Shown here piece after piece: positions 1-12,200 of a DNA stretch of 64,000 nt. Made by a program: the position numbers and the translations under genes. This DNA is from Lycium barbarum. Taxonomy: Eukaryota > Streptophyta > Magnoliopsida > Solanales > Solanaceae. The notes under the pieces were generated by a model. The model did not search any database. It was not told the origin of the DNA and worked only from the letters and a program-made list of their open reading frames with translations. Numbering within the stretch: the first letter of the stretch is position 1; every line of letters begins with the position of its first letter. Location of the stretch: positions 166,359,713 to 166,423,712 of the forward strand of contig NC_083337.1 of the NCBI RefSeq assembly GCF_019175385.1. The letters are read 5' to 3'.

Positions 1-560
1 ACTTTGACCAACGATTAGTCGTGGGTCAAGACTCCGAAACGTCAATATTTTATATAGAACCTGATATTTTTTTCTGCGTACAATAATGTAGGCCCAATAC
101 ATCAAGGATACGTAGACGTTCGGATCGTCATTTTAGGGGTTGAAAAGGTGCCCGAAGTAAGTTTTGTTTGAAAAAACATAGTGTTTTTTCCATACTTTGA
201 TCAACGATTAGTCGTGGGTCAAGACTCCGAAACGTCAATATTTTATATAGAACCTGATATTTTTTTCTGCGTACAATAATGTAGGCCCAATACATCAAGG
301 ATACGTAGACGTTCGGATCGTCATTTTAGGGGTTGAAGAGGTGCCCGAAGTAAGTTTTGTTTGAAAAAACTTAGTGTTTTTTCCATACTTTGACCAACGA
401 TTAGTCGTGGGTCAAGACTCCGAAACGTCAATATTTTATATAGAACCTGATATTTTTTTTCTGCGTACAATAATGTAGGCCCAATACATCAAGGATACGT
501 AGACGTTCGGATAGTCATTTTAGGGGTTGAAAAGGTATCAGAAGTAAGTTTTATTTGAAA
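1..560. repeat. 193-bp tandem repeat array, about 3 copies
   Basis: Three near-identical head-to-tail copies begin at about 1, 194 and 387, giving a period of 193 bp. Each starts with ACTTTGACCAACGATTAGTC and contains GTGGGTCAAGACTCCG, ATGTAGGCCCAATACATC and TTTTAGGGGTTGAA in the same order. Copies differ by only a few substitutions and one T-run length. The array starts at the window edge, so more copies may lie upstream. The third copy decays after about 540. There is no coding capacity. It could be a satellite or an internal array of a larger mobile element. Confidence 0.9.
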
Positions 561-737
561 ACTTTAGGGTGTTTTATTTTTTAAGATTTTGATTTAAGCG
601 TGTTATTTTTTAATCAAGACATAACTTTATTTTGAATATAAATATAATTCTAAAAAATATAGGGAGAAAAACTAGTTGTAAAGTCGTCAAACTTTAGATG
701 GTCATAACTTACGGAGATTTTTTTTTTGCTTCTATAA

Positions 738-1042
738 CGCAGTAAAATACTGCGCTAAAGCAGTTAACGGCTCCAATTTTTTTTTTTGCTTTTTGGTACT
801 GTTTCAACCCCTAAAATGACGATCCGAATGTCTACGTATCCTTGATGTATTGGGCCTACATTATTATACGCAGAAAAAAATATCAGGTTCTATATAAAAT
901 ATTGACGTTTCGGAGTCTTGACACACGACTAATCGTTGGTCAAAGTATGGAAAAAAAAACACTAAGTGTTGCAAAAAATAAAGTTTGGCCAATTTTTTTT
1001 TTGCTTTTTGGTATTGTTTCTATAACGCAGTATTTTACTGCG
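738..1042. repeat. Paired 17-bp palindromes
   Basis: CGCAGTAAAATACTGCG at 738-754 and CGCAGTATTTTACTGCG at 1026-1042 are near-perfect palindromes sharing the context TCTATAACGCAGTA...TACTGCGCTAAAG. They bracket the inverted 193-bp unit. I read them as borders or an internal repeat of one mobile element, not as protein binding sites. Confidence 0.6.
793..975 (-). repeat. Inverted copy of the 193-bp unit
   Basis: This is the reverse complement of the unit at 1-560: it reads TTTCAACCCCTAAAATGACG, then TGATGTATTGGGCCTACAT, then GACTAATCGTTGGTCAAAGT. With the third direct copy (387-560) it can form a foldback with about 230 nt of loop. It is flanked on both sides by a TTTTTTGCTTTTTGGTA motif (about 782 and 992) and by 17-bp palindromes at 738-754 and 1026-1042. 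Confidence 0.85.
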
Positions 1043-1241
1043 CTAAAGGTAGTTTTGTAACTTTTTTTTTGTTGGGATATTTTGGTTCAAAGTGATTTTT
1101 TTGGGGGCATTTTGATTCCGGACTCCATGCGATGCAGTGCAATGAGAACTTAAGAAGAAGAGGAGAAGACAAGTGGGTAGCTAATGACAACAAATGTCAT
1201 TGGCTGAAAAGGTGAAAAGGGGGAGACTTTTGGTTTGCTCA

Positions 1242-1324
1242 TTCACGCACTAATTTAGTGCGTGAAAGACCAAACTGTTATTTTTTGCAGTTTGGTCCTT
1301 TCACGCACGAAATTCGTGCGTGAA
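1242..1324. repeat. Compound hairpin of two 25-bp palindromes
   Basis: Positions 1242-1266 form a perfect 12+1+12 palindrome (TTCACGCACTAA / TTAGTGCGTGAA). Positions 1300-1324 form a second one (TTCACGCACGAA / TTCGTGCGTGAA). Between them lie inverted GACCAAACTG (1268-1277) and CAGTTTGGTC (1288-1297). The whole 83-bp block can fold either as one long hairpin or as a cruciform-like triple hairpin. A poly-T tract follows. No gene is attached to it. Confidence 0.8.
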
Positions 1325-1465
1325 TCCTATTTATGTGTTTTTTTTTTTTTTTTTTTTTCTGTACTACTTTGGTTCAACTTTTTTTTTTTGTACTACTTAA
1401 GTCGCGGATTCAAATAAATTATGTACCATTTGATGTAATGGTCAATTAATTCCATTAATTTCATT

Positions 1466-2051
1466 TAGGGGTGTCAAATTTAGCTCAAAAGGTGATTTCC
1501 CACCCAACCCGCCCAAAATTTTATGGGTTGGGCTCAAGATAATTTCACATTGGGCCGATTTTAGCCCAACTCAACATAGTCTATTTTAAAGTGATCTCCA
1601 ACTTAGCCCAATTCTAGCCCTTTTTAAGATTTACTTAAATTTGAGTTTATTGCTTGAGTTTACTCTATTTTTTTCACGTATGCACTTTTCTTGTATCATG
1701 TATCTTATAAGTTTTTAGTGTGTTTGAAATGAAGGGAAATATTTTTCACGAAAAATGTTTTGCTCGAAAATATTTATCACGGAAATGTTTTCCTCAAAAA
1801 TATTTTTGAAAAATCCGCGAAAATATTTTCACTAAAAATGTATTTCTGAAAAATATTTTCCACGAAAATATTTTTTTAGAAAATAGACCCTTCAAAAAAA
1901 TTAAGTCAAGTTGGGCGGGTCATGACCCAATCCATTTTTAGCTCATTTCAGTCCAAGTAACTTTTGGGCCAATGTTAGCCCAACCCATTTATCACCTCAG
2001 CCCATTTTAATTGGGTCAATTTCAGCCCCACCCGCCCATTTGACACCCCTA
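1466..2051. mobile_element. Non-autonomous hAT-type element, 586 bp
   Basis: The ends are perfect inverted repeats, TAGGGGTGTCAAAT on the left and ATTTGACACCCCTA on the right. The element is flanked by identical 8-bp target duplications ATTTCATT (1458-1465 and 2052-2059). An 8-bp duplication and YAGGGGTGTCA ends fit the hAT superfamily. The interior holds inverted blocks of the CCCAACCCGCCC / GGGCGGGT kind and no transposase. Confidence 0.88.
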
Positions 2052-2934
2052 ATTTCATTCATCTCCTCTTCTGTGAACTCTCCTATTTGCAAACGTAAAA
2101 CTCTTTAAAATCTCCTATATAAGAAGAGACATTGGTAAACAGAAAAGAGTCCAAACCAAAAAAGAAAAATACTCTTCCTCTCTTCTTCTCAAGTTAGTTT
2201 CTGGGCAATTGTATTTTGTGCAAAATACTCCAACTTCCAACCACGAATACACGTTTCTGGAAGAACTGTGAAATCTTGGGGAGCGACCGACTGTGAACGA
2301 TTTGTACATGTGTCGGGCCGAAAATCGCTTTCAAAGCAGTGGCTTGTCACAACACAGTGTTTGTTATAATTTGGTTACTATTTTCCTTTTTAATTCCAAA
2401 TTCAATATCAATATTGTGCTATTTTTTCCTAACAGTAGGTGCATCAAAAACTATGCTAAGGTTGAGACGACTCCTCCCCTTTAGACCTTTACAATTTGGA
2501 TGTGGTAGCTTCTAAGTTATGCTTGTAACTACTCTACATAAAACTAATCATATAGACAAAATTTTGGATATTACAATTTGTCCATCCTAACATTTCCTCT
2601 TGGTTCAGCTGGCGTTTCTTCCAGATTAATTTAGTACCACGAAATTCTCCAGCGTATTAATCCTCCTAATTCTTTCAATGAGTGACAACAGATTCCATGA
2701 TGGATTAAATTATTGAGGATGCAATTTGAAATCCAGTTCAACCTTTGAGGAAACAATTCCTGATGCACGGGACTAACCCAGTAGCTAATTAAAGCCTGCA
2801 GCTTGTAAAAATCTCCACTGGCTGATCGGACAATTTCCCACTGCCGCTAGGCCCAGGTTGCCATTTAAGCAACTATCAGAGTTCAATTCAATAAATCTCA
2901 CGAGATGTTACTGTCAAATAACTTCAATTTTTTT

Positions 2935-3544
2935 TTTTGCGCTGATTGACCTTCTTTTGGGGTGGTCTTTAATTTTCGTCCCTCAATTGTTGGTCTTTAA
3001 TTTTTGTCCTTCGCTTAAAAAGATGACCGAAATATCCCGAGGTTTTTGAGTTCAAAGCCCCACTTAGTAAAAAAAATAAATAATCTCAAAGCAAGATTTT
3101 TGCAAAAAGTCTGTCTTATGCGGTAGACTTTGCCTTAAGGCATAACTAAAAGTCTGACGGCAGACGTTGCCTTAAGGCATAACTAAAAGTCTGTCTTATA
3201 AAGTAAAGTCTGCCGTCTCCGGCAGACTTTTAGTTATTATGCCTTAAGGCAAAGTCTGTCGTCTCCAGTATAGGTTCTATACAACTTCCCCCGAATAGGC
3301 ATAGGTTCATAGAAATTTATGCCTTGCGAAATTATTATTATTTTCGGCTCTGCTGGGTTTCAAACCCAGAACCTCGGGGCATTTTCGATCATCCTTTTAA
3401 GCGAAGGACAAAAATTAAAGACCTGCAAATTGAGGGGCAAAAATTAAAGACCAGTCCGAATGAAGGACAATCGTGCAAATTGCACGAGCATTTTGAGGGG
3501 TAAAAATTAAAAATCACCCCAAAAGAAGGACAATCCGCGCAAAA
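2935..3544. mobile_element. Foldback MITE, family F copy 1
   Basis: The termini are inverted: TTTTGCGCTGATTGACC at the left and GGACAATCCGCGCAAAA at the right. They continue inward as GGGGTGGTCTTTAATTTT and its complement. The centre (about 3090-3260) is a second strong hairpin built on TTAGTTATGCCTTAAGGC blocks. A palindromic GGGTTTCAAACCC lies in the right arm. The same design recurs at 22865, 33434, 34232 and 34745. There are no open frames of interest. Confidence 0.75.
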
Positions 3545-3837
3545 TCAAACTGAATCTGGGTTTCAATTAACAGGCAATTCAATTAAGCAAAGCCCAGAAA
3601 CATTAAGCAAGCCCAAAAGCATTGAGATTGATGAAATTGAATTAAACTGTTAAACTATTAGCTAAGAGAAGGACGTCAACCTGTGGATGCCTGTGGCTTT
3701 GAGGCAGGTCCCAGGTCTTATGAAACGTTTCTCCCTGGGCCTGGGTGGTTTTCCCTGGTCACATTTGGGCCTATAATTGTTATTGTTTACTTTTTGTTCT
3801 TTTGGTAGGAAAAGATATTGCATTCAAACTAAATAAA

Positions 3838-4220
3838 TTACAAAGCATTTGGAGCTGTGCTCCAAGTTGGTCCGTGATCCTCAAATCCTGCTACTATTAG
3901 AGACTGAATTGTTCTAGTGTAAGTGGTACGTGTGATGTACAATAACAATAGCAATATATCCACTAAAATCCCACAAATTAAAGTGGGGTTTGAAAAGCAT
4001 AGAGTGGACGCAAATTTTACCCTTACTTGGGGGAAGAGAGACACTTTCCGGAATTTGTGTAATATCTGCTCAAAGATAAAGTGGCATACACTGAATAAAC
4101 TATCAAAATCAGGGGGTCACCAAAAAGTTTCGTTCTTTCTCCTTCCTTTGTCAGGACACCAACAACTTGGTTCTGTTCCCGCTGCATATACTTTACTTGA
4201 TGACCCAAGTTTGTCATCAA
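3838..4220 (-). pseudogene. Possible LINE RNase H tail fragment
   Basis: On the minus strand this stretch reads through YMQREQNQVVGVLTKEGER and FGDPLI. That resembles the 3' end of the RNase H domain of plant non-LTR retrotransposons and related host RNase H-like proteins, where a Y-x-REAN-x-xAD-x-LAK motif is followed by a short tail. The expected Asp of the (A)D motif is replaced (VVGVL), and no reverse transcriptase lies upstream. I treat it as a degraded retroposon tail; it may also be chance. Confidence 0.3.
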
Positions 4221-4884
4221 GGACCTGCATTATAGTCTAGAGTATTATAAACTCGTGTCCATGTTGTAATATGTGGATTACCTCAGTCGAGTCGTATTCA
4301 ATCTCCAAATACGTTAAGGGAAAATGACCTAGTAATACCTATTTGAGACTTTATATTACAAAACATAAGGATAGTTTTCCTTATTTACAAAACATACCAG
4401 TAAATTACAAAGTATATCAGATTTGGGCTTAATGGGATACTCACGATTTTAAGCTTTTTTTAAGGAAGAAAATATGATTTTAAATGTGGACTTAATTCTA
4501 GGATAGTTACCATTCAACTTCTTCTTCTTTTTTAAAATATTTCTCTCTCTCTCTCTCTCCCTCTATGATAGACACCATTTTCATACCTAAAACCCATCTT
4601 CTCTCCTAGTATAAATTTTCAAACCAATATTACAAAGTATTTTTTATTATTAACTTGTGTATTAATTGTATATAAAAATTAATTTGTATCGTTTTGAGAT
4701 ATACAGTATATGATCATTGTGTGTTTTGAAAATCTATATAAATTATATAAACTGTAGTTTTAAAAAATGTTGAAAACTAATATATGTATGTCTGCTATAT
4801 GTCATTTTTTAGATATATGCGGCACAATGTTTATGAAATGCGAACAAATTTGATATCAATTAGTCTTAAAAATGTTGAAAACTG

Positions 4885-5345
4885 ATATGTGTATGAAATG
4901 TGGATGGAATTTGGTTTGTATCAGAAAACTTATTATACATATATACTTTCTCATAATTTATACATACTTTGATCAGATTTTATACAATTTATATGGACTT
5001 TATCATAATCACAATATACATACAACTTTTATACATATTTCATACGTAGAAATTATAACGAATTTATACATTTATACATATTGCATTAAAAAATTAATAT
5101 ATATTTATTTTCTGGTGTATGAACTTTGTATGGAATCTGGTTTGTATCAATTACAAGTTTATTATACATATTTTTCTCAAAATTTATGCATACTTTGATT
5201 AGATTTTATACAATTTATATGTACTTTATAATAATCTAAATACACATACAATTTTTGTACATATTTCATATATAAAATTATAAGAATCTATACAGTTATA
5301 CATATTGCATACGAAAATTATACATATATGTTTTTTGGTGTATGA
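4885..5345. repeat. Degenerate AT-rich tandem duplication, period about 226 bp
   Basis: Two diverged copies share the order GGTTTGTATCA (4913, 5139), then TTATTATACATAT, then CATACTTTGATNAGATTTTA, then ATACAATTTATATG, then TACATATTTCATA. A third copy begins at about 5335 (TGGTGTATGAACTTTGTA). The 108-residue open frame across it is very low complexity and not a gene. The surroundings from 4230 to 6090 are AT-rich spacer with a (CT)n run near 4540 and nothing else recognisable. Confidence 0.65.
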
Positions 5346-6092
5346 ACTTTGTACATAAAAATTACCGATTATAATGGACTTTTTGAGTAAAAGTTGGAGA
5401 AAAATTAGGTAACAATATCTCTTAATTTTGAATGAGGAGAGAAAAGTGGATGAAATAAGGAAGCAAAATTTGGAGAAAATCAGGGAACTATATCTTTAAA
5501 TTTTGAATGGAGAGAGAAAAGTGGATAAAATAAGTAAAACGATTTCCTTACCTTATTTAATGTGTTTTATTTGCTTCTTTTTAATTTACCTAATTTGTAT
5601 AGATTTTGTAACAAGTCTATCGATATATTTTGTAAACTGAAAAATATCGTCATGTTCCATAAATATACCCTCTTACCATCTTACCATGTACATATAAGTT
5701 TTTTGCCCATAGGTTAACCCCTGCTGGATTTGTAGTTATTGTTATGCTTACATGTAGGGATGTTAAATGACAGAATAAGTTTAATTTAGGTGAATTAAAG
5801 TGAATTGAGTTAATAATTGCCGGATTATTAATCTATTCAAATATTACTTAGCTAAGATGGACTGGGTCAAGGATAGATTAAACAATGAGTCTACCTAACT
5901 CATCCAACTCTGACTAACTTTTTTTTTTTCTTTTTCTTGTAGTTTGTTTATACTCCTATATAATTTATTATTAATATAAATAAAATATCAAACAAAAAAG
6001 AAATTTAAAAATATTTTAATAAAATTTCGCATGGGTCAATCAGTTCAACTTTTAAATAAATTGAATTGAATCTATATATCTATATAATTGCA

Positions 6093-6440
6093 GGAGATAA
6101 ACCCGGTGACGTGGCGTTCTAAAAATTAAGCACTTGTATTTATCTTTTTTGTATCTTTGGATCGTTTAGCCCAACAAATAATAATAAGACTTATCTACTC
6201 TTGAAATTGTTTTTGGAACTGCTGTGGGTCTAGAGACATTTTCGTGGTCTGTTATGAGACTTGTCGTTTTCGTAAAGGAGGCGATGTTTCGGCTTTTTTC
6301 ACCAAAGCATCGCTTTAACTTAAGCCATGTTTTTTGAAACATAAAAGGTGTATAACTAGGAGAAAAACTCAAAATTCTAAGAAAAAAGATAAATAGTAAA
6401 CTTGGCATAGGAGAGTGCCACGTCACCGGGCTTATATTCC
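6093..6440. mobile_element. MITE with 25-bp inverted ends
   Basis: The left end, starting GGAGATAAACCCGGTGACGT at 6093, is inverted at the right end, CGTCACCGGGCTTATATTCC up to 6440. The 348-bp body has a minus-strand open frame of 86 codons (6166-6426) with no recognisable domain; it starts inside the right inverted repeat and is probably not a gene. The superfamily is not determined because no convincing target duplication is visible in the TA-rich flanks. Confidence 0.65.
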
Positions 6441-7665
6441 GCTTTTATATATATATAGATTGTTCTTCAGGTACCAAATTATATTCTTTTCATTATATTA
6501 ATTATGTTTGCGACTAAGACAGTTATTATTTTTGTCTATTATCCTATTTCATTTTTTTTAAACTACAAATCTAAGGCATAAGCTGAAAAGCGTCCATGAA
6601 TCTATTCGTTGTCAAGTTTTCACTCCAGGAAATGCCAAAAGGTTTCTTTTCACTCACCTTCTGCACTTGTATTATAGTATGTGTTTTTCTCTTGATTCAA
6701 TTGTGCGCAAATTTCTTCTCAAGAGAATATATTGTGAGTTATTCAATAGGTTCGCTTCTACAATGCATTTTTTTTTACTCTATTATGGTTAATTCAAATT
6801 TCTACTTATGTCAATATAATTGGTTTAAATTGGGGTTTTTTAAATTAACGACTTCTTGCTAACTCGCGTATTGATACCGAAGTAGAAAAGCATCTCCCAT
6901 TGAAATTTACCACATGCGGGGTAGCCACTCTTTCTTATACTATGGGAATTTAGGCGTCTTAAGTATACTTCATATTAATTGTTTATTTGCAATACTTCAT
7001 ATTAATTGTTTATTTGCACCTTTTGATTTTTTTTGGAGGATCATTTTCCGGTATTCTTCATTATCCAGTCTTAATCTCTCTTTCTTTTTCGGTTGTCCAA
7101 TATTCGGAACAATTACTTTTGCTTTTTAAATTTTAGGCTTAAACCAAGGCTGCTACTTGAGAAATTGAGGAACAAGAGACACATTTTGGGGGAGACTCAG
7201 TTAACAGAGCCAAAAATAGTTTTTTTTATTCAATCAAATGCTACGTATATCGTGCAAGTTACAAAGCAACAATTTAGTGAGAGATAGATAGCATATTCTA
7301 TATATTCATTTGTAACAGACGCAGTTATGTGGCTTTACTACTAATCCTTTCATTTGTCATTGATTTGGAAAATTTATAAATGTGCTTCATTTATACAAAT
7401 GGTTAATTGATTTTAGGTGGAAATGGTTATTTTTAGTGAACAACGTTTGTCGACTATTCTTCTAATTTTCGGGTGAGAAGAGAAAATCAGGGAAAGAACC
7501 AACCTGCAATAAAGTACCTACGAGAATACTCCTTTACTTGCTTTATTAATTTTAATAGACAGTATACATAATTTTGATATGGTAAACTCAAAATTTTCTT
7601 ATAAGGTGATTGAGAAAGTTGTAATGGTTGATGAGATCACTAACTGATTTCTGTTTGTTCATTTT
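6441..7665. other. Spacer with no recognised feature
   Basis: AT-rich sequence lies between the MITE and the receptor-kinase remnant. Open frames at 6596-6862, 6914-7129 and 7093-7287 are short, match no family I know and lack coding character. They could include eroded upstream exons of the kinase gene, but I see no DUF26 cysteine pattern (C-X8-C-X2-C). Confidence 0.4.
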
Positions 7666-9281
7666 ATGATGGATCTTCTGCATATCGCAACATATAAAGG
7701 TACAAAGAGGGTTCAAAAGATTTCACTGGCTCTTGAGACGTTGAAACTAAATTTTAAGTATGAAATGCTCGAAAAAGCAACATGGGGCTTTGATCCGTTA
7801 AACAAGTTAGGACAAGGAGGATCTGGTTCAGTATATATTGTACAATACGCGTCAATAGGCAAAGGAGTTCTTCAATGAGGTCAATTTGATCAGTCGTATT
7901 CAACACAAGAATATTGTGAAACTATTGGGTTGTGACATAGAAGGACCAGAGAGTCTTCTGATTTCGATTATGTATCTAACAGGAACCTTGATCAAGTGCT
8001 CTTTGGTAATGATTCTTGAAGTTTAGCATTGTTAGTTTTTTTTTATGTGACATCTTTTTTGAAGCAGATACAATAATTCGTTTTGCTTTTTCTTGAAGAT
8101 AGCAACAAGCATCAACTTTTAAGCTGAAAGGAGCAGTTTGAAATTATATTGGGAATAGCATAAGGGCTTGCATATCTTCATGAAGGAAGCAAAGCAAAGA
8201 CAATCAACGGGGATATTAAAATATTCTGGTTGATGATCAACTCATCTAAAAAATTGTTGACTTTGGACTTGCTCGACGTTTTTCTCCTCATAAAACTCAT
8301 GTCAGCACTGGAGTTGCAGGAACCTGGTAAGTCATCAATATTCAAATATTAATTTAAGTTTCTCCAACAATACTTGTAGTCTAACTTTAAGAGAAATAAT
8401 ATTATATTTTTTCAAGAGCTATGTAGAAGATTTGCTTCCATCAAAAGATTGCGGAAGTGCTGATAATAGATTAATTCTGCTATAGGGGATGTCTAACTCC
8501 TGAATATCTTGTTCAAGGATGTTTTACAGAGAAAGCAGATGTTTACTCCTTTGGAGTGGTGGCCACTAGCCACGTTGGTTGCATGTAGTATAGAGACCAA
8601 TGTCTTTGTGAGTGATTCCGGATCAGTTCTACAATCTGTAAGTCTCAAATCCGTCCTTATTCAATCGAGTGTTGAAGTCATGATTTAATGAAGTAATTAA
8701 AAAAGTATTTCCTCTAACAGTTTAAACTTTTAGATTAATTGGCACACAATTCAACAATATCAATAACATACTTTTTGAGTGTGTCCTGTGACATCCCAGC
8801 TTAGGAGGAAAAGTCTCACATCGGCATAACACAGGAGAGGTGCTGGGTATATAAGTAAGCATGCCTTACCTCCTAGTGACGCGTTTTAAAGCCGTGCGGG
8901 CCTAGGCCCAAAGCGGATAATATCACTGGTGGGCTGGGCTGTTACATGTCCATCCTTCCAATTACATTGGCATTTAGTACTAAATAAACCATGGTTCTTA
9001 AATCTTGTAATAGGTGTGGAGAAATTACAAGTTAAATAAGATTACTGAGTCCATTGACAGCAGGCTGATGAGTGATTTTCTAGAACAGGAGGCATCACGC
9101 GTGCATCAATTAGGGATATTGTGCACACAAACTAGAGGATTCTCGTGACCATCTATGTCTCAAATTGTAAGAATCCTAAGAAACAAAAAAATTGAAATTC
9201 CAGTGCCTATGCAACCTCCGTTTGAAAAATCGAGTTTACTAGCCCCTCGAGATACTAAAAGTAGTTCGTCCATAAGTAAAT
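7666..9281 (+). pseudogene. Cysteine-rich receptor-like kinase (CRK) pseudogene, kinase domain only
   Basis: Exon-like blocks follow CRK kinase order. At 7760-7850 is LNFKYEMLEKAT followed by a glycine loop GQGGSGSVY. At 7866-7970 is [20 protein letters not shown]. At 8100-8330 are LAYLHEGSK, a catalytic loop and an intact DFGLARR. At 8490-8640 are an APE-type LTPEYLVQGCFTEKADVYSFGV and SIETNVFVSDSG. At 9011-9276 are RLMSDF and the C-terminal tail ending in DTKSSSSIS. It is dead for several reasons. The segment between the glycine loop and the alpha-C region, including the VAIK lysine, is missing. The catalytic HRD reads N-G-D, and three following residues are deleted. Stops and frameshifts separate the blocks. 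There is no ectodomain or transmembrane helix. A solo LTR sits in the last intron. Plant CRKs normally act at the plasma membrane in immunity and ROS signalling. Confidence 0.8.
8787..8946 (-). mobile_element. 160-bp solo LTR / TRIM-like element
   Basis: The element starts TGTGACATCCCAGC and ends GGGCTGTTACA, giving TG...CA termini. It is flanked by identical 5-bp duplications TGTCC (8782-8786 and 8947-8951). Read on the minus strand it begins TGTAACAGCCCAGCCC. The small size and exact duplications fit a solo LTR of a TRIM or similar small LTR retrotransposon. It lies in an intron of the CRK remnant. A TATATAAG box (about 8849) is present. Confidence 0.8.
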
Positions 9282-12200
9282 TGTCACGACCCGTCTAGGG
9301 GCCGTGACGAGTACCCGATACTTGTACCGAGCACCCCTTGTCTATCGTTTTACCTTTACCTCTTAGCAAGCCATGTAAACAGAGCAATTTTTTTTTTGAA
9401 CATTAACATTAGCGGCGTCATTCTGAACATAGACTAATAAACTTCGTTATCACTTATACATCAACATTAGCATGCCAAAACACCATATGCCTAACTATAC
9501 TTAACTGACTGTACATATCTGTCTACGAGCCTCTAGACGTAGTACACTTATACATAGAAAGGGCTGAGTACTGCCATGCCCGAATATATATACACAAAAT
9601 AGTACCAAGGAAGTGAGGCTCCGGAATAACTGGAGCACTGTCAACACTGTTGGTAGAGCTTCTAAGGATCAAATCCGCCTGTCTGCTGACCTGCGCGGCA
9701 TGAAACGCAGCGTCCACAAGAAGGGACGTCAGTACGAATAGTGTAGCGAGTATGTAAGGCATGAATAGTAATATACAGAAAATATGAATCATGTATAATG
9801 ACATAAGAGAGTTACAACACATGTCCTGGGATAGAAACATAACCTGTATATATATATATACCCTTGGCAGGTGCTATGCGTACTTAGCTTTCCTTTAAGA
9901 ATCTTTCCTTGTTCATATACATATACATATAAAATAGGACATCTCATATTGCCGAGGCGTCGGCAGCCGATCCATTTAACCATAAATATACACATCCCGC
10001 GTCCGGGACGATATCATATCATGTAATGCCAACTGATCAGGTGGATATGCGTTCATAACGCTCTGCCCTTACCTCCATTTTCCCCGTATACACATGCATA
10101 TATCATGCACATATATCAGCGTCTATAGCGCTCTAGCTCTTTTATCATATACATATACGTGTGTCGTGTAGGTACATCAGCGTCTATAGCGCTCTAGCTC
10201 TTTCGTCATGTGCATGTTTTAAAAAAATATATACACATATCTTACATACATTTACATGTCTTATATGCATTTACGTATCCTATATACATATGTCTCATAG
10301 GCACGTAGGAAAGCCCAAAGAAGAATCATGTAGTCATCGGAGTGACGTAAGGTCGGTGACCTCCAATTATATTATAGAATACTCGTGATCGCTTTGTCTC
10401 GCCTTGAAGGAACGAGTATTTTAAGGTGAGACTACCAACGGGGAATAATATTAAAGTAAACGTAGAATGAAATCGGGGCATCATAGATGACGGTTCATAG
10501 ACTTTGAAATCTTTTAGAAAATAAAGTCATAGCTAGGAAATATAAATAAGATTCAAAAATTAGTTTATCATTTTCATGTTTACATAAGATACTTAGCTTA
10601 GTCATCTTAGTCATAGAGTCGTTCCGGTAGTACGTATCATAGGCATATTCTCTTATCTAACATCATTGTTATCATTATCGACATGGAAGTGCCCTCGTTA
10701 GAGGAGTCATAGTATTTATCATTTGGTATTGAAATCGGGATCAAAGGTTCCCTTTGGATTCACTTCAAGTAAGTCAAGCAAGACTGTAAGGAAAAATCCG
10801 AGAGTAGCGGGCCCACCTCGGGCCGGATGAGGTAGCGTATACGATTTACGTATGTTACGTGTCATAGCGTTACTTGTGAGGGTCTTAGGGTAATCGGGTC
10901 CCATTTATACAAGTTCTAAGGGTGTAGGAGGTTTTTCCAACAATTGGCACACTTTCTAGTTCAATTCTATTGAACAAAAAGTGGAAAACTTTAGGTGCGG
11001 ATTCCGGGGAACCGAGTTGTCCCCGAGGCTCGTACCCAACTTATTTCAACTAAGACATGCCATAGAAAGAAGGGTGAAGCCTTACATACCTCTTTCCGCT
11101 TCTTTTGCTATTCCGAATTCACGTTGCAATCTCGTCAAAATCTGCAAATTGGTCACATTTACCCAAACTTTCATTAGGGTACTTAGAGTTAGAATCTTAA
11201 GGAACCACTTGGCTACCGAAATTTCGGCAGCACTTCCTCTGTAAATATACCATCCTCAACATTCAACATAGCCAAATTCTCATCAATCACAATCCGGGAA
11301 TTCAAACCCGGCCAAACTATTAACATAATTCAACAATCACACTAAAAATTCACATATTTCATTCAAGGTGCATTCCAACACTTCAATTAACATTCTACCT
11401 CCTTCAATACTCTCCAATTCCAATGAAACAACAATAACCTTATAATACATATATTCCAACAACATCATAGTAATACCATTACATGTCTTCCATACAAAAA
11501 CATTATTTTCAATTTACACAAACTTCCAATTGCCAATACTTCACCAAACTTGTCAAGTCTTTATTTGCGATATAACATCTACAACACAACGATTAAGATA
11601 TTAATTACAACTCGCTCATTATTCTTTCACAACTCACCAATATACACGACTATACATCAAGTGTACACGGCCACATATACCATGCACACTCACACGGCTC
11701 CAACATGTATACACCACTACAATCTCTCCAAACTCATTCAACTTCCATTTTCCACATATCATTCACAACAATAACAACTAAACACTAATTAAAATAATTG
11801 AAGCATGACTCCCACACACATATATATATACACGGCCATATACTATATTTCTCTCCTTCATGAATTTCATCCATTTTAGCATACTACAACACATATAAAC
11901 CATATATAACACATAAAACAAGATCAAAACTCACCTTTCTTCTTCAACTTCTCACTTGACTACAACTTGACAACTTGTATGATTTTGAATTTTTCTTGCT
12001 CCAACAACAACTCCACCTTGTTAATCACCCTTTACTTGGTAGAAAATGATTTTTGGAGAATGTTTGCAAATTTTTCTTGTGAAAATTGCTCTTGGCCGAA
12101 ATGGCCTTAAGTTTTTCTCCTCTCTCTCTCTTGTTCTTGCTTTTCTTGAAATTTCTAGAACATTATGTGGAATAAGATGACTTAGTCATCTTATTTATTG

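Noticed and set aside
4872..5198. 108-residue frame rich in Tyr and Ile
   Set aside because: Low-complexity translation of AT-rich tandemly duplicated DNA.
10981..11244. Overlapping open frames in a less AT-rich stretch
   Set aside because: They lie within the 3.4-kb solo LTR bounded by TAAAT duplications and show no retroviral or host protein motifs.
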